A stretch of 64,000 bases of DNA, taken from Talpa occidentalis. Lineage: Eukaryota; Chordata; Mammalia; Eulipotyphla; Talpidae. The notes under the pieces are model-generated. The model saw only the letters and a program-made list of their open reading frames with translations. It was not told where the DNA came from and ran no database searches. The stretch covers positions 18,837,641 to 18,901,640 of the forward strand of contig NW_023601433.1 in assembly GCF_014898055.3 (NCBI RefSeq), written 5' to 3'. The position numbers and the translations under genes were made by a program. Shown piece by piece: positions 46,465 through 58,205 of this stretch (the first letter of the stretch is position 1; every line of letters begins with the position of its first letter).

Positions 46465-47109
46465 GCTAATGCTGTCACCTCCCGGGTGCCAAAGCGTGTC
46501 ACCTTTTGGGAGCACAGTGACCCCGATTCCAAGGACAGCCTCCCGCAGCCTGAGGTTTCGGGGAATACCCCAAGGCCGGGTATCCTGCGAAAGCAGGAAG
46601 TCCATAAGAGGGGAACGGATGCCACCCTGGGCAAAAGGGTCACCTTTGCAGGTGTCTCTGAGCTGGTGGACGCCCAGAAGCACACCACCTCCGCAGGGCC
46701 AGGCTCCCTGTTAAAGGATGCCGCGAAGGGTAGACCCTCTGCGCTAGGCCCGGTGCTGGAGGACGCCTGGGGGGACACCAGCACCTCTGTGGCCAGACCC
46801 CAGCAGGAGGACACCAGGGAGCACAGCAGCACCTTGGTGTCAGTCCTCCAGCTGGAGGACGCTGGGGAGCACAGCAGCACCACTGAGACAGGCCCCCAGC
46901 TGGAGAGGGACCAGGAAAGCAGGGCCAACACAATCTGTCCAGCTCCCCAGCCCTGCAGCACCACCCTAAGACCTCCCCCAAGACGTGGCTGGTCTTCCAG
47001 TGCAGTGGCCCCTTCAGCAATCATCAGGGCCAGAGATAGGGTATTAGATATTATCCTAGAATTTTGTTGCTGCTGTTCAGCATTCGAATTGCAGAGCAAC
47101 AAAGACTAA
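46465..47109 (+). pseudogene. SMOK-type C-terminal tail fragment, right arm
   Basis: Mirror copy of the fragment at 25,719-26,363. The frame is equally open and differs from its partner by one residue near the C-terminus (Ile for Phe in the SAxIRARD segment). Both KRVTF motifs and GILR are kept, and again there is no ATG. Conservation between arms may reflect recent duplication, gene conversion or selection; two copies alone cannot tell these apart. Confidence 0.6.
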
Positions 47110-47732
47110 AAATAGCACCAAACCAGACAAAAGCCTCCCCACCCCCAAAGCACAACCACTCAGTGGCCATGGTGAACAGGAGTACACCAGGGAAGGTTGA
47201 GGCTCTGGAGAGGCTCAGGGACTGGGCCCAGTCACAGGAACCAGGAGGAGCATGAGACCCACGGGACTGCAGCACAGAAATCTGGGCAAAACTGATGTCC
47301 CTGGAGCACAGATGTCCCTGGAGCAGAGCAGGTGAAGGGCCAGGAGGTCCAAGGATCAGGGGAAACACCTAGAGGGGAGCAGAGTGGGTGAGTGGTAGGG
47401 TGTGGAGGGGCTGGGGAGAGCTGAGCAGGTACAGGGCCCAGGAGGGATATGAGGCTGTGTGGATGGCCCCAGGGTCAGAGGCCCCAGGGCCAGAGGCAGG
47501 AAACCCTGGACCTCTCTCCCCCATCATAGGCTCAGTTCCCTGAGAACCATACTGCCCCCTTGCTGGGAGAGACCTGCTGCTCTATCCTGGGCACAGGGAT
47601 GGCATAGAGGATGCAGGAGCTCTTGCAAAGGCTTGGGCCCATGTGGTAAAACGTGCAGATTGCAAGGAGCAGATAGAGAGGGTCTCTAGCTCCCCTTAAG
47701 AAAGACTCGGGGACCAGTATATTAGAATCCAA
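47110..47732 (+). pseudogene. 3' flank of SMOK-tail fragment, right arm
   Basis: Mirror of 25,096-25,718 with the same short GATGTCCCTGGAG repeats near 47,295-47,325. Confidence 0.5.
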
Positions 47733-48639
47733 ACAGGACTCTTCAAGGTGGACAGAGTTTATTCATAAGCCAGCCATACTCCACACGACCTGCTCAGATG
47801 GAAAATCTGCACCCCATCTTCCTACACCAGGAAGCCCTAGGCTATGATCAATCTCAGTCCCGCAGTGAGCATTGTCATCTTGAACTTTTGCAGCTTGGGA
47901 TTCTTACACAGTGTCAGCCCAGCTGGAATTTCTCCTTTTAAAAATTCTCTCCAGATGGCCAACCACCCCTCCTCCTCCCTGGATTCAAACCCTGCAGGGG
48001 GACCTTAGCCAAATTGGAAACATTATTATCGCCCAACAGATGCAGGCTTTGGACACCATTCTCTGCCAGTTGAATCACTGGGTCAGGAATGAAAAGCTAC
48101 AGGGGCTATCTACCTTAAATTTGTGTTTTTTCATCATTGTTTAGATGGTGTTCAATTCCCTTCTAAAACAGGTTTTGCTAAGTCTGGTAAATGCAAGTGA
48201 GGTGATGTATGTGTGTTTGAAAAAAGAAATGTATGGAAGAGGGATATTCTGAAGGGCCTTAAGATTATGTAAAGCCGGATGGGTAAAATGAAATGGCATT
48301 AGAATGAAAGCAAGCAAAAGAAAGTGTTGAAGGTCAGAGAGAGAGATTTTGGTGAGAAATCGTGCCTCCCTCTCCTCCAAATCATTCATGGGCTTGCTCA
48401 TCTGACCAGCAAAGCCCCCTCTGATCGCCACATCATCAGCCGAACATGGGGGCCAAGACATCATGGATCCTGCCCCTAGTAGGCCCAATGATCATGATTA
48501 TGCTTTTCTTTGTTTCGGCACCCTTTTTTCTCTGCTTTATCCAGGCAAAGCTCTCTGACATGAGCCTTCACTCTCCCAGACCCGGGAAAGCCATTCCTGT
48601 AATTGACAGATGAGCAACAGCGCATTGCTCTAGGGGTTC
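47733..48639. other. Unrecognised ERV-flanking sequence, right arm
   Basis: Mirror of 24,188-25,095, with the same 77-codon frame now on the plus strand (47,911-48,144). No domain assigned. Confidence 0.35.
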
Positions 48640-49682
48640 TGGGCCAACCTGGGCTGTCCAGCGACCAGTTGCTTATTTCTCTAAACAAATGGATCCCACT
48701 GTAAGAGGATGGCAGGCCCGCTTGCACACACTTGTGGCAGCTGCTCGTCTCGCTAGACAGGCCTTAAAACCCACACTGGGCCTACCTGTACATGTTAGTT
48801 CTCCACATCGGCTCCATGACCAACTCATTTACCAGCCTCTCTCCCCTCCATCGCCCTCTTGTCTGTTAGATTTCTACTCTTTGTCAAAGACCCTCTCCTC
48901 TCCCTCTCCCAATCGACGACTCTCCAACCTGCTAGGCCTCACGGGGGTTCCACGCCCTAACGCAGATAACACCCTCTTCTTACTATGGTGGACACCATCA
49001 CCAGTTGGACAGTGGACCTGCCTTTATCTCAAAGATTACTCCACAGGTCTCCTCCCTGGGCATCACATGGAAACTACACATTCCCTCCCGACCGCAATCC
49101 TCTGGTAAGGTAGAACGGGTAAATGGTCTGACCAGAGACCACCTAACCAAACTCTCCACTGAGCTGGGGAAATTCTGTGTGGAGCTGCTCCCACTGGCTT
49201 TAATGCACCTCTGAGTCACCCCTTGTGGCCCCTTGTTCCTGACCCCCTTTGAACGGATGTATGGCAGACCTCCTCTTACTAACCATGAGCTCCCCGTCCA
49301 TCCTACACTGTTGGCTGGATATTTTCCATACTGCTCTTTGCTCAGACAGCTGCTCCAAGAACACACAGACCGTTGTCTGCCACAACCTGTGCCTCCGTCC
49401 CCTGATGCACATGTCAACCTGCTGTGTCCTAGAGACCAGGTTCTTCTGAAAGCCATCTCTCCAGAATCACTTCTGCCAAAGTGGATGGGTCCACACATGA
49501 TCATCCTGACTACACCAACGGCTGTCAAGGTCTTGGGCAACACGTCTTGGCATCAGCTTTGCAGGGTCAAACTGGTCCCTGTGGATAATCAGTATGTATG
49601 CGAGTGCTGGGCCCAACTCGGGTATGCATCACTGCGCCCCTGGTCCAGGTTCCACTCAGCCTACAGAGCAGAGGCCCTCTGA
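48640..49682 (+). pseudogene. ERV1 pol 3' part: RNase H and integrase, right arm
   Basis: Mirror of 23,146-24,187. RNase H lead at about 48,640-48,800, integrase core at 49,005-49,214 (SGPAFISKI and GKVERVN) and integrase C-terminus at 49,233-49,682. The same internal shortening and frame breaks are present. One visible change is HMIIL for HKIIL in the C-terminal part. Confidence 0.85.
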
Positions 49683-50033
49683 CTCTCTCTCCTCTGTTTC
49701 TAATCCCATCACTTCAAGCCACATCCCATTCTTATGTCTATGCCTAGAGATTCCAGATCAGTACAGCCTCAGGCAAGGTATTAGCAATCCCAGGGCCTCT
49801 GATCCTAACCTTACTTTTTTCTTTTTGCCCCATGCTTACTGCATTTCATCCAACATGGGATCCAAGACCTGCCCGGTAGCACCTTTAACCAACTCCTCCA
49901 CCCATATCCTCGCATCCCTGCAAAGACCATCTCATAACCAGGCCTGAGCCCCACCCTGGTCTTCGACCCCGTCCAGCAGGAAGTAGCCAAAGAAAGAACC
50001 GTCACCCCTTTCCTATCAGCAAAAGGCTGGTAT
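49683..50033 (+). pseudogene. Short remnant between ERV1 integrase and LTR, right arm
   Basis: Mirror of 22,794-23,145; no env is readable. Confidence 0.45.
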
Positions 50034-50390
50034 GAAAGGTCGATGCAGGGGCCAGGAATGGGGAAGCCCACATACAAACAATAAGATGGCCCTAACACCA
50101 GTACCCCTGATTCCATCAAACAGAAACTGAAGCCATAAGCAGGAGAAAACAACTCGGCTCCACGAAAAAACAACTTTGTTCCCCCTAAGCCTGTTTCCTG
50201 TACTACCAACCCAGTTTACCTGCCTAACGTCTCCTCACCCTATGAAATGACATCTCCCCCCACAACGGGCGTGACTTCAGGGACAACCCACCTTGGGTCA
50301 GCAAAGCTCGCCTTGAGGCACAATGAGTTTTCCCTTCCTTTGAGAAAGTTTAGCCTGGCTCCCCTTTTCTTTGCCACGCCAAACCATTCA
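50034..50390 (+). repeat. ERV1 LTR, right arm (boundaries approximate)
   Basis: TGAAAGGTCGATGC start and AAACCATTCA end, about 357 bases, directly before the primer-binding site. The start is less certain than the end. Confidence 0.55.
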
Positions 50391-50393
50391 TCT

Positions 50394-50412
50394 TGGTGCC
50401 CGAAACCCAGAA
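50394..50412 (+). other. ERV1 primer-binding site, tRNA-Phe-like (right arm)
   Basis: TGGTGCCCGAAACCCAGAA, identical to the left arm's site. Confidence 0.7.
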
Positions 50413-50503
50413 GGCTGTGTTCCCTGGTGCCAGGGACGCCTCCCTATCCCTCGGACTCTCCTCTCGATTGTCGACGCTGCACATCCACCACAGGCCTTGA
50501 TCC

Positions 50504-51813
50504 TTGGGGGTGAGTCACCTGCCTGACCCTTCTTCCTGGGAGGCCCTCACCCCTTGTTACCCGGCTCCTCTCCTCACCCCCATCCTGGTTGACTGTTCCA
50601 TAAACCGCAGGCCTATGCCAGCCGACCCCCATTGCTCCTGGTTCTGGATTTGGGGATGCCCGTCCAGCCCAGTTGTCCCAGTCCGGGTGTCAATTGAGCA
50701 GTGGAGATGTCCCCCTCGCTCGCCTGCCACCATTCCAAAGGCCAGGACTGGGTCGTGGGACGCCGCGATTTGGGTCCTGTGTTCCCAAAGGTCAGATGAG
50801 GTCATGGGAAACTGCGTTCCTGAGTCTGTACCCCCATTTGTTCGGGAGAGGAGCCGACTTAGCCATTGGGTCCTCACATTCCAAGCTGAGCCCAGCCATC
50901 CCTCTGGGACGCCGTCTCTCAAACCTCGATCCGCTGGGGCTCAGGCCAGATCTGCGCCTCAGCGTCTAGTCTTCTCCTGCAACACTGCCCAGCCTCAGTG
51001 CCCATTGGAGAATGGCTCTCATTGGCCAGAACAGGGCACTTTCCATCTCACAGTCCTTACAGACCTGAACAGTTTCTGTCACCGCAATGGAACATGGTCA
51101 GAGATCCCTCATATCCAGGCTTGCTTTCTCGTGTGCTCCAGTCCCTCCCTCCTGCAAACCAGTTCTACTTCCCAAGTCTCGAGGCTCTTCTCTCTCTTCA
51201 CCCTCTCCAGACCCCTCTTCTGCATTCTCTGATCCTCTAGATGTTCAGTCTTCACCTCCTTCAGCTTCCAGGCCTGGCCCCCCCTTCCACCTCCCAGCCA
51301 CCACACCTGCTCTCACAGTCGTCCTCTTTGTCCCCTTAGGCAGGTTGCGGTGACTGAAGGAGTAGGTGGAGTCCACGATCCTTTCCCTCTGTCTGATCTC
51401 TCCCACATTGAAAAGTGTCTCGGCTCTTTCACTAACGATCCCACTACCTACACAAAGAATTTCGTTATCTTACCAAGGTTACACCTAAGGTTACACCTAT
51501 AACCTTCAGTGTCATGATTACACGTTATCCTCTCTTCCACCCTGACCTCTAATCAAAGAGAACGTGATTTTCAGTCGGCTTGAGGCCACACAGATCAGGT
51601 CCACTTCACTGACACAACCATGCCCCCGGGCCCTGAAGCAGGTCCCCGCCAGGAGCCTGGCTGGGAATACCAGACTGACACTGACGCGGGTCGTGGGGGC
51701 AGGGCTCGCTGAGACACTTCATCACCTGCCTCTTTGCTGGGCTCCAAGAAGCAGCCAGTCTCCAAGGCGGTTAATTTTGACAAGCTGCGGGAGATCACCC
51801 AGTTCCACCCCGT
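50504..51813 (+). pseudogene. ERV1 gag (matrix to capsid), right arm
   Basis: Mirror of 21,014-22,323. Matrix and Pro-rich parts lie in 50,504-51,232, the capsid start at about 51,340-51,490 and a later capsid piece at 51,740-51,805. It has an extra frameshift relative to the left arm near 51,290-51,350. Confidence 0.75.
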
Positions 51814-51906
51814 ACAGAGGAGAACAGTGACTACAAACAGCTATAAAGTGCATGTGGCTGCTAGATCCGTTCATACACCTACCCGGGATGGGTTGGTTGC
51901 ATTACA
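51814..51906 (+). repeat. ERV2 5' LTR end, right arm
   Basis: Mirror of 20,919-21,013, ending GGTTGCATTACA, then AC and TGGCGTAGAG. Confidence 0.55.
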
Positions 51907-51939
51907 ACTGGCGTAGAGTAGACGGCAGGACGGTTCAAA

Positions 51940-53220
51940 GCAGGATGGCTCTACGCAGACAAAACCCTTTGGAACCTGGTGAGGGATTGCCAGGTGGCCG
52001 GCCACGAGCAGATGGTACTCAGTGGCCGACCTCCTCGCCATGTGGGCACCTCCCCAGGAATGGCCAGAGGTAGAAGGAACCCCAGGGCAGTTGGAACAGG
52101 CCCTGTATGAAATAGAAGAAACCCTGAATGGGTGCAGTGCCCGCGATGGGTAACAGGAGCAGTGGGGTGGGTTGTTTCTCACAGCTCTGCGACAGTCCAG
52201 GCAGAAAGAGCAATCTAGAGTCCAGCGAGTATGGGATGAGATACGGGAAGAGATGTGAAAACTGCAACAATATTTGAGGATTCTGGAGGAGGAAGTTCAG
52301 AGAAACCAACCCACCATTCTGGAGATGCCAGACTCCAGCTCAGACAGGAAGGAGGGGATGATGGCCTTTGCCCGAATCACAGCCGGTGGTGGCAACCAAC
52401 CTGCGACTCCAGAGATGCCAGACCCCTCCTCAGGACAGGAGGAGGGGGAGGCTGGCCCTTTGTCCAAGTCCCCAACTGCGATGGCAAACCAACTGCGGCC
52501 CCGGAGATGCCGGACTCCTCTGGAGAGGAGGTGGAGGCTGGTCCCTTGCTCCGGGCCCACCAAGTGGTGACTCAGAAAATAAAGCAGCAGCCACCCGTGG
52601 CCCCAGCGGGGGGGGGTCAGGCTGCTGGATCACCACAAATGACAGAATTACTTCCTATCAACCATACAACCAGGCGGAACTGGTGGACTTGGGCAAAGAG
52701 TTTCCACCGAATCCAGGGAACCCTTGGCAGCCTGGTGACATTGTGGGGCCTGGGCTGGATGGGATTATTTGCACGGCACAAGTGATGGAGAGACTGTCCT
52801 CCGTGGCTTTACACCCATCCTTGCGTCAGAGGCTACAGAACAGCCAGCGGTATGAACAGGGCGACCCCACCCTCGGGGAAAGGATAATGGCTGCCATACG
52901 GACAGTCTGGCTGATGAAGGAGACGTGCCGGACACAGTAAGTGGATGGGAGACGTACGCCGAGCTGATACAGGTCATTCGGGAATGGGATGTGGAAGGCC
53001 ATGTTTAATGTGATTCCCGTGGTCCTGATGACGAGCACACAGCAGGGAAAGAGACTTAGTATTAAAAAATGTCCCCTCATCCTCTTGGATCCCTCATGGC
53101 AGTTGTAGCACCCCTGTGGGTCGTCAGCTACATGACGTCACAACAATGATAGCCAGCTTGGCGAAGTTGCGAACTGGCACTCTCAACTCAGAAGGGAATT
53201 GGGTAGTTGTTGAAAAGTGA
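51940..53220 (+). pseudogene. ERV2 gag-like region, right arm
   Basis: Mirror of 19,582-20,880 but with more single-base indels, so the frames break more often. The three ~91-base repeats are visible, with GAGATGCC at 52,322, 52,412 and 52,504. Confidence 0.6.
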
Positions 53221-53549
53221 AAGGAATGCCAAGGAGGGAAAGGAAGCTCTTGGCATCACAGAACTATTAAAGTCACCCATAACCAAATGTGGACAGATTT
53301 AGTGAGAGCAGGTGTAGATAGTAGTAAATACATGCACAGCCCATCTATGTTTGTTGGAATTATGGCAGCAGCTGCAAGAAAACCACAGGTTCATGACCAT
53401 GAGAAGGACGTGCTGCTCAGGGGGAGCCTGGACGCACCAGGACTCAGGCAAATACCCTGCGCCTGGAAGATACTTGCTGCCAACCCTATCCTCAGATGAT
53501 GGCCTGATCGCTTTCAAATAAGGGTGAGGCTAAGGAACCTGTCCACAGG

Positions 53550-54050
53550 GGACGGGGGGGGGGGGACGGAGGCCACATGTGGAGCTTGCCATCCACTGGT
53601 CCCCAACTAACATGCAAAGGGTTTTAGCTCTGGCAGACACAGGAGCAGAATGTACTCTGCTCTATGGAAATCCAGAAAGATTTTCACGGGTCTATTTGTA
53701 TTGATGGCTATAGGAGGCCAGAGTGTCAAAGGTGACAGCAGTGAGACTATCTTTTGGGATTGCGTTGGTTACCCCCCAAAGAGTATAAAGTATATGTATC
53801 GCCCATCTGGAGTACTCCTGGGGGTGGAAGTACTACGTGGTTATGGCTAGACCACAGCCAGAGAGTTTCACCTTAGAGTGTGTGTGGTAAAGGCAGTGGT
53901 GAGCGGACAGGCTAAACATCTGCCCACACATCTGCCAGTCCCTAGGCGAGTGACTAATACCGAGTGTATCAGTTGCCCGTAGGCTACAAGAAATTACGGG
54001 CACAATATCAGAACTGGAGAAAGTGGGCATTGTGCATACTTCCCACAGCC
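53550..54050 (+). pseudogene. ERV2 protease and RT N-terminus, right arm (cut by gap)
   Basis: Mirror of 18,745-19,275. The protease motif region (about 53,620-53,660) and the GGQSVK stretch are present with new indels. The RT start is lost in the gap at 54,051. A G homopolymer at about 53,549-53,566 is longer than its C-run partner near 19,240. Confidence 0.65.
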
Positions 54051-54150
54051 NNNNNNNNNNNNNNNNNNNNNNNNNNNNNNNNNNNNNNNNNNNNNNNNNN
54101 NNNNNNNNNNNNNNNNNNNNNNNNNNNNNNNNNNNNNNNNNNNNNNNNNN
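54051..54150. other. Assembly gap (100 N) at the right arm's outer end
   Basis: A run of exactly 100 N that cuts the ERV2 reverse-transcriptase start in the right arm. Sequence after it is L1 and unrelated to the left arm's continuation. Confidence 0.99.
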
Positions 54151-54620
54151 AAAAATTCATAGAAGTGGTATTTCTGGATCTTATGGTATTTATTTTTATT
54201 TTTAAGAAACCTTAAGACATGCATTTTTCATAGAGGATGTAATAATTCACATGCCCAGGAGGATTGAGGAGTGTTCCCTTTCTCTACAACCTTGCTGACT
54301 CTTTGTTCCAGTCTTTTGAATAGAATTCATTTTCACAGGTGTGAAGTGATACCACACTGTGGTTCAGATTTTCATTTCCCTAAAGAGTAATGAGCATTTT
54401 TTTCATATGTCATGGATCACATGTGTTCTTTGGAGAAACCATTTTTTGCTCTTTTATCCATTTTTAACTGTTGTTTAAAGTTGTTCAGTTGGATGAAATC
54501 TTTGTATATTTTGGGAATTAACTTGTTTTTGGATATGTGCTGTGCAAATATTTTCTATCAGTCACTAGTGGTTCTGTGAATATTTCTTTATCTGTGCAAA
54601 GGTTTTTCAGTTTGTATCTT
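54151..54620 (-). mobile_element. LINE-1 3' fragment, minus
   Basis: Sequence such as ATTTCTGGATCTTATGGTAT followed by the T-rich L1 3' stretch. It begins at the gap edge. Confidence 0.65.
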
Positions 54621-54621
54621 T

Positions 54622-54880
54622 AAAGATGTATTTATTTATGCATACAAGAACTGGGGTACAGGCCAGAGGTGTGGGAGGTGACAGGATTCACCAGAGACAG
54701 AGCGGGGAACAGAACAGGCAGACTGACGTAACACATTGTTGAGGGGAGCAGTGCGTGCAGCAGGATAGGTCTGCTGTGCCATGTGGGTAGCTCCCTGGCT
54801 GGCAGGAATCAAACTCCTGCTGCAGAGGCTACGGCCAGCTTCATAGTGCTGTGCTTAACCCCTTGCGCCAGAATTAATCC
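54622..54880 (-). repeat. tRNA-derived SINE
   Basis: AAAGATGTATTTATTTATGC tail, GGGGAGCAGTGCGTGCAGCA body and a decayed head with GCGCCAGAATTAAT at its end. Confidence 0.85.
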
Positions 54881-55465
54881 ACTTGTTTATTTTTGTTTTT
54901 GTTTCTTTGCCATTAGAGTGAGTCCCTGAATGCATCTGTGAGGTTGAGATCCGTGAGCACATTGCCTCTTTTCTTTTATGTATTTATGCCTTAAGGTCAT
55001 GCTCATCACTTGGGAAACTGCCAGGGTTTTGGAAGATCTGTGCTACAAATAGTATACAGAACAAATATATGCTAACTTATGCTATGGAATGTTATCTAGC
55101 AAGGAAAAGGAATGAAGTACTGATCCATACATTGTACAGCATGCATGAACCTTGAAAATAGAATAAGTGAAAGCAGCCTGTCACAAATAATACCTATTGT
55201 GTGACTGCATTTACATGAATTGTCTGTAGTAGACAAATAACTCCACAGATACAGAAAACAGATGGGCGATTTTTCATGTACTAGAGAGGGAGGGACACAG
55301 GGAGGATTTGTTATTGGGTTAAGTTTCATTACCTCAGAAGTTCATGAATATGTCCTAACATTAAGATGTGGTGACAGTTCTACAAATATGAGTTCCTAAA
55401 ACCCACTGAATTGTACACTTTAAAAAGGGGAATTTTTGGTCTATGAATATAGTTGATATTTAAAT
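54881..55465 (+). mobile_element. Old L1M-type 3' end, plus (from about 55,040)
   Basis: AATGAAGTACTGATCCATAC, CTTGAAAATAGAATAAGTGA and TGAATTGTACACTTTAAAAA are hallmarks of ancient L1M 3' ends. The first 160 bases are unassigned. Confidence 0.7.
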
Positions 55466-55467
55466 TA

Positions 55468-55745
55468 GATGAAGAGGGCCTCCCTGGTGGCTTAGGCAGT
55501 TGAGTGCTGCATTGTGAATCTGTCCGCAGCCTTTGCAGTGGGGGTTCCATCCTGGCTGGCTGGCAAGGGTCCCACATGACTCAGCAGACCTCTCCTGTCT
55601 CCCCACTGCTCCCCTCAGCAGTGTATTTTGTCAGTCTTCCTGTTCTGTTCCCCGCTCTGTCTCTGGTGAATCCTCTTAGCCTCCTGTGCATCTCGCCTGT
55701 ATCCCAGCTCTTGTATAAATGAAAAAAAAAAATCTTTAAAAAATG
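55468..55745 (+). repeat. tRNA-derived SINE
   Basis: GGGCCTCCCTGGTGGCTTAG head, CCTGTTCTGTTCCCC body and A-rich tail. Confidence 0.9.
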
Positions 55746-55811
55746 GAAAATAAAATAAATGAAGAGATTGCTTACTTGGGCATTTAAATTCAATTTTAAA
55801 ACCGCTGTAAG

Positions 55812-56100
55812 GGGGCCTCCCTGGTGGCACAAGGGGTTAGATGCAACCTATGAAGCTGTCTGCAGCCACTGCAGCTCAGGTTCAATCCCTTCCAGGGAGA
55901 TACCCACATGTCGTGGCAGACCTCTCCTGTCTCAGTCTAAGCTATTCCCCTCAGTGGTGTATTTCAGTCAATCCACCTGTTCTGTTTCTCACTCTGTCTC
56001 TGATGGATCCTCTCACTGCCCACAACCCCTGCATCGCTGGCCTGTACCCCAGCTCTTGTACGCATAAATAAAAAAAAAATCTTAAAAAAAAAAAAAACTC
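55812..56100 (+). repeat. tRNA-derived SINE
   Basis: GGGGCCTCCCTGGTGGCACA head and AAATAAAAAAAAAATCTT tail. It is only about 70 bases from the previous SINE. Confidence 0.9.
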
Positions 56101-57945
56101 TGTAAGACCACAGACGATACTGACTTGTGGTCAGATCCTGTCCTGGTAGACAATTTCTATCCTCTGGGTGACATTTATGCTTGCTGTCTGCATCTCAGGG
56201 GCAGATTACTCTTTGCCCTCCCTGGACTCTAATATGTACAAGGCAAGGCCGTGTCTTCCAGGTTTTGTCTCCTGTACTGAGCACCTGCTGTGCTGGGCTT
56301 GCAGAAGGAATCATACATGTTTGTTAAGTGCATTACGTCCCATTCACTCATCTCATCTATACTGATCGGTATCAATGTAACACATGTATCATTAAGAGAG
56401 AAAAACTGACCCCAGAGTACAAGGCAGAGATGATCTGAAATCCAAATTGCTTTGGGGAACCTCATATAAAAGCATCAGGAGTGAGTGACAGATGAAATTA
56501 CAGGGACCCTTGATTCCTGGATTTGCACTACCCCACTCAACTCTGTACTACTTGTATGAGCCCTTTACAGAAATAATGGGCACTTTTTTAGTTGTTCTAA
56601 ATGTACATATAAAGGCTATTTCTCTGCCCTATGCACCAGAGCATTATTACTTGTGTTCCTTGGCATCAAATGCTGCATGCCTGTCCTCTCTGAAAACAAT
56701 TTTAACATCAGTAGGAAAGCCTTTAACTCTCTGGCTCTGGGTTTTATTTTCCTAACAATTAAGCTGTCATTTCATACTGTCCACAGTCTTCCACTTCTTT
56801 CATTTTTGGACCATATCAAGTGGGGATAAATTATAAATTTGACTCACTCAAGATACTAACTGAAATCATTATTCTATTTTATCAGTGTGCAGAATGTAAA
56901 CAAACAGGACAGATTTGTTCTTCAATAAAATCAGTGTTATGCAATGGAAGGTTGTGATTGCTTAATATAATAAAACTACAAGCAGGGTGACCATGTGGTG
57001 TCAGTCACAGAACATAATGCAGACACAAAAAGGTGAGAGTCTCACGGGTGTGTCTAGACTTAGAGAGCACAGATGTTTTGGTGGAGGGACATTCATTATC
57101 TACTGAGCGTTTGGTGTCCTGAATCCATCTGGAGCAGGCTCTCCTTGGAAGCATGAGTTGTCTATCAAAGTCTTGTTCTGGATGCTTCACCTGCAGCCCA
57201 GCTTCCCCTTCCTCACCCCCATTCTAATTCAGCCCCCATTTCTGTGTCCCACTTTGCCCAAGGCAGTCCTGGGAAATGATTCAATTCCTTCAGGAAACCC
57301 ATCATGTTGTAGAAGAGATGAGGTCTATTACCATGAATCTGTAGGTGACAGTGGGTGCCAGCACTTGATGTTAATGGAATTTTGAGCGCACAGCTGGAAA
57401 AGGAAGTGTGCTAATTAGCCCTGACTTAATGGATGCTGGACTGGGTGGGGTTATATAATCACCATATCTGGTGCAGTCCTCATTTAAAGCTGAATGCATT
57501 TAAAGCACTTAGGGCCCCTCACACATCCCAAAAGAGCCGTGCCAGGGCCTGTAGATTTGAGACAACATTGCTCTTCAGGCCATAGTTCTGCCCCTCAAAG
57601 ATTGCAAGCACACTACCACCCAAGGCTTGCCCCTGCTGGTCCCCCTGCTTGTCCTTCCTTGCTTTCAGAGAGGCTTTCCCAGAATTCTTGATTTAAGACA
57701 ATATGGCCTTTCTTCTTCCTTGCTTATTTCTTCTCCATAGTGTTAATCGTCAAGCTATCCACCACACTGCCAGCTTAGTGATGTTGCTGATGTGTCATCT
57801 TTTTAATTTTTATTATAGAAGCACCATTGGTTTACATTTTTGTTAGTGTTTTGGGAGTATAGAATTTCCCCCTCAGGTGCAAACACCTATACTTGTCTGT
57901 TTAGCAGAGATGAGTGGACTTCCTCCCCAAAATGGAGTTTTTTAA
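56101..57945. other. Unrecognised sequence
   Basis: Ordinary AT-balanced intergenic DNA with short open frames and no recognised domain. Confidence 0.4.
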
Positions 57946-57949
57946 ACTA

Positions 57950-58205
57950 GTAGAGGAATCAAACGAAAGAGTTCTCAGTGGCCATATGGAAGAGATAATG
58001 TGGTATATATACACATACACACAATGGAATACTACTATGAAAACAAAAAATGATAAATTCACACCATTGATGGCAACATGAATGGAACTGGAATCTATTA
58101 TGCCAAGCAAAATAATCCAGAAGAGCAAAGATAAATACTGGATGATGTTACTTTTCTGTGGAATATCAAGAAACCAAACAAAGTTTGTCAAAGACAAACT
58201 TTAGA
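57950..58205 (+). mobile_element. LINE-1 3' fragment, plus
   Basis: ACAATGGAATACTACTATGA and GATGGCAACATGAATGGAAC mark the end of L1 ORF2. Confidence 0.8.

Larger units (their letters stand above)
36732..54050 (-). repeat. Large inverted repeat, right arm (about 17.3 kb)
   Basis: Mirror copy of 18,745-36,051. It fills the whole contig between two runs of 100 N, so every base of this contig is contained in the left-arm contig. Divergence is uneven. The part at about 52,140-53,100 shows many single-base indels against 19,700-20,650, which either reflects decay or poor consensus quality in one copy. Confidence 0.95.

Noticed and set aside
50504..51232. 242-codon frame treated as a host gene
   Set aside because: It starts just after an LTR and primer site and contains class I ERV matrix signatures, so it is ERV1 gag leader/matrix.
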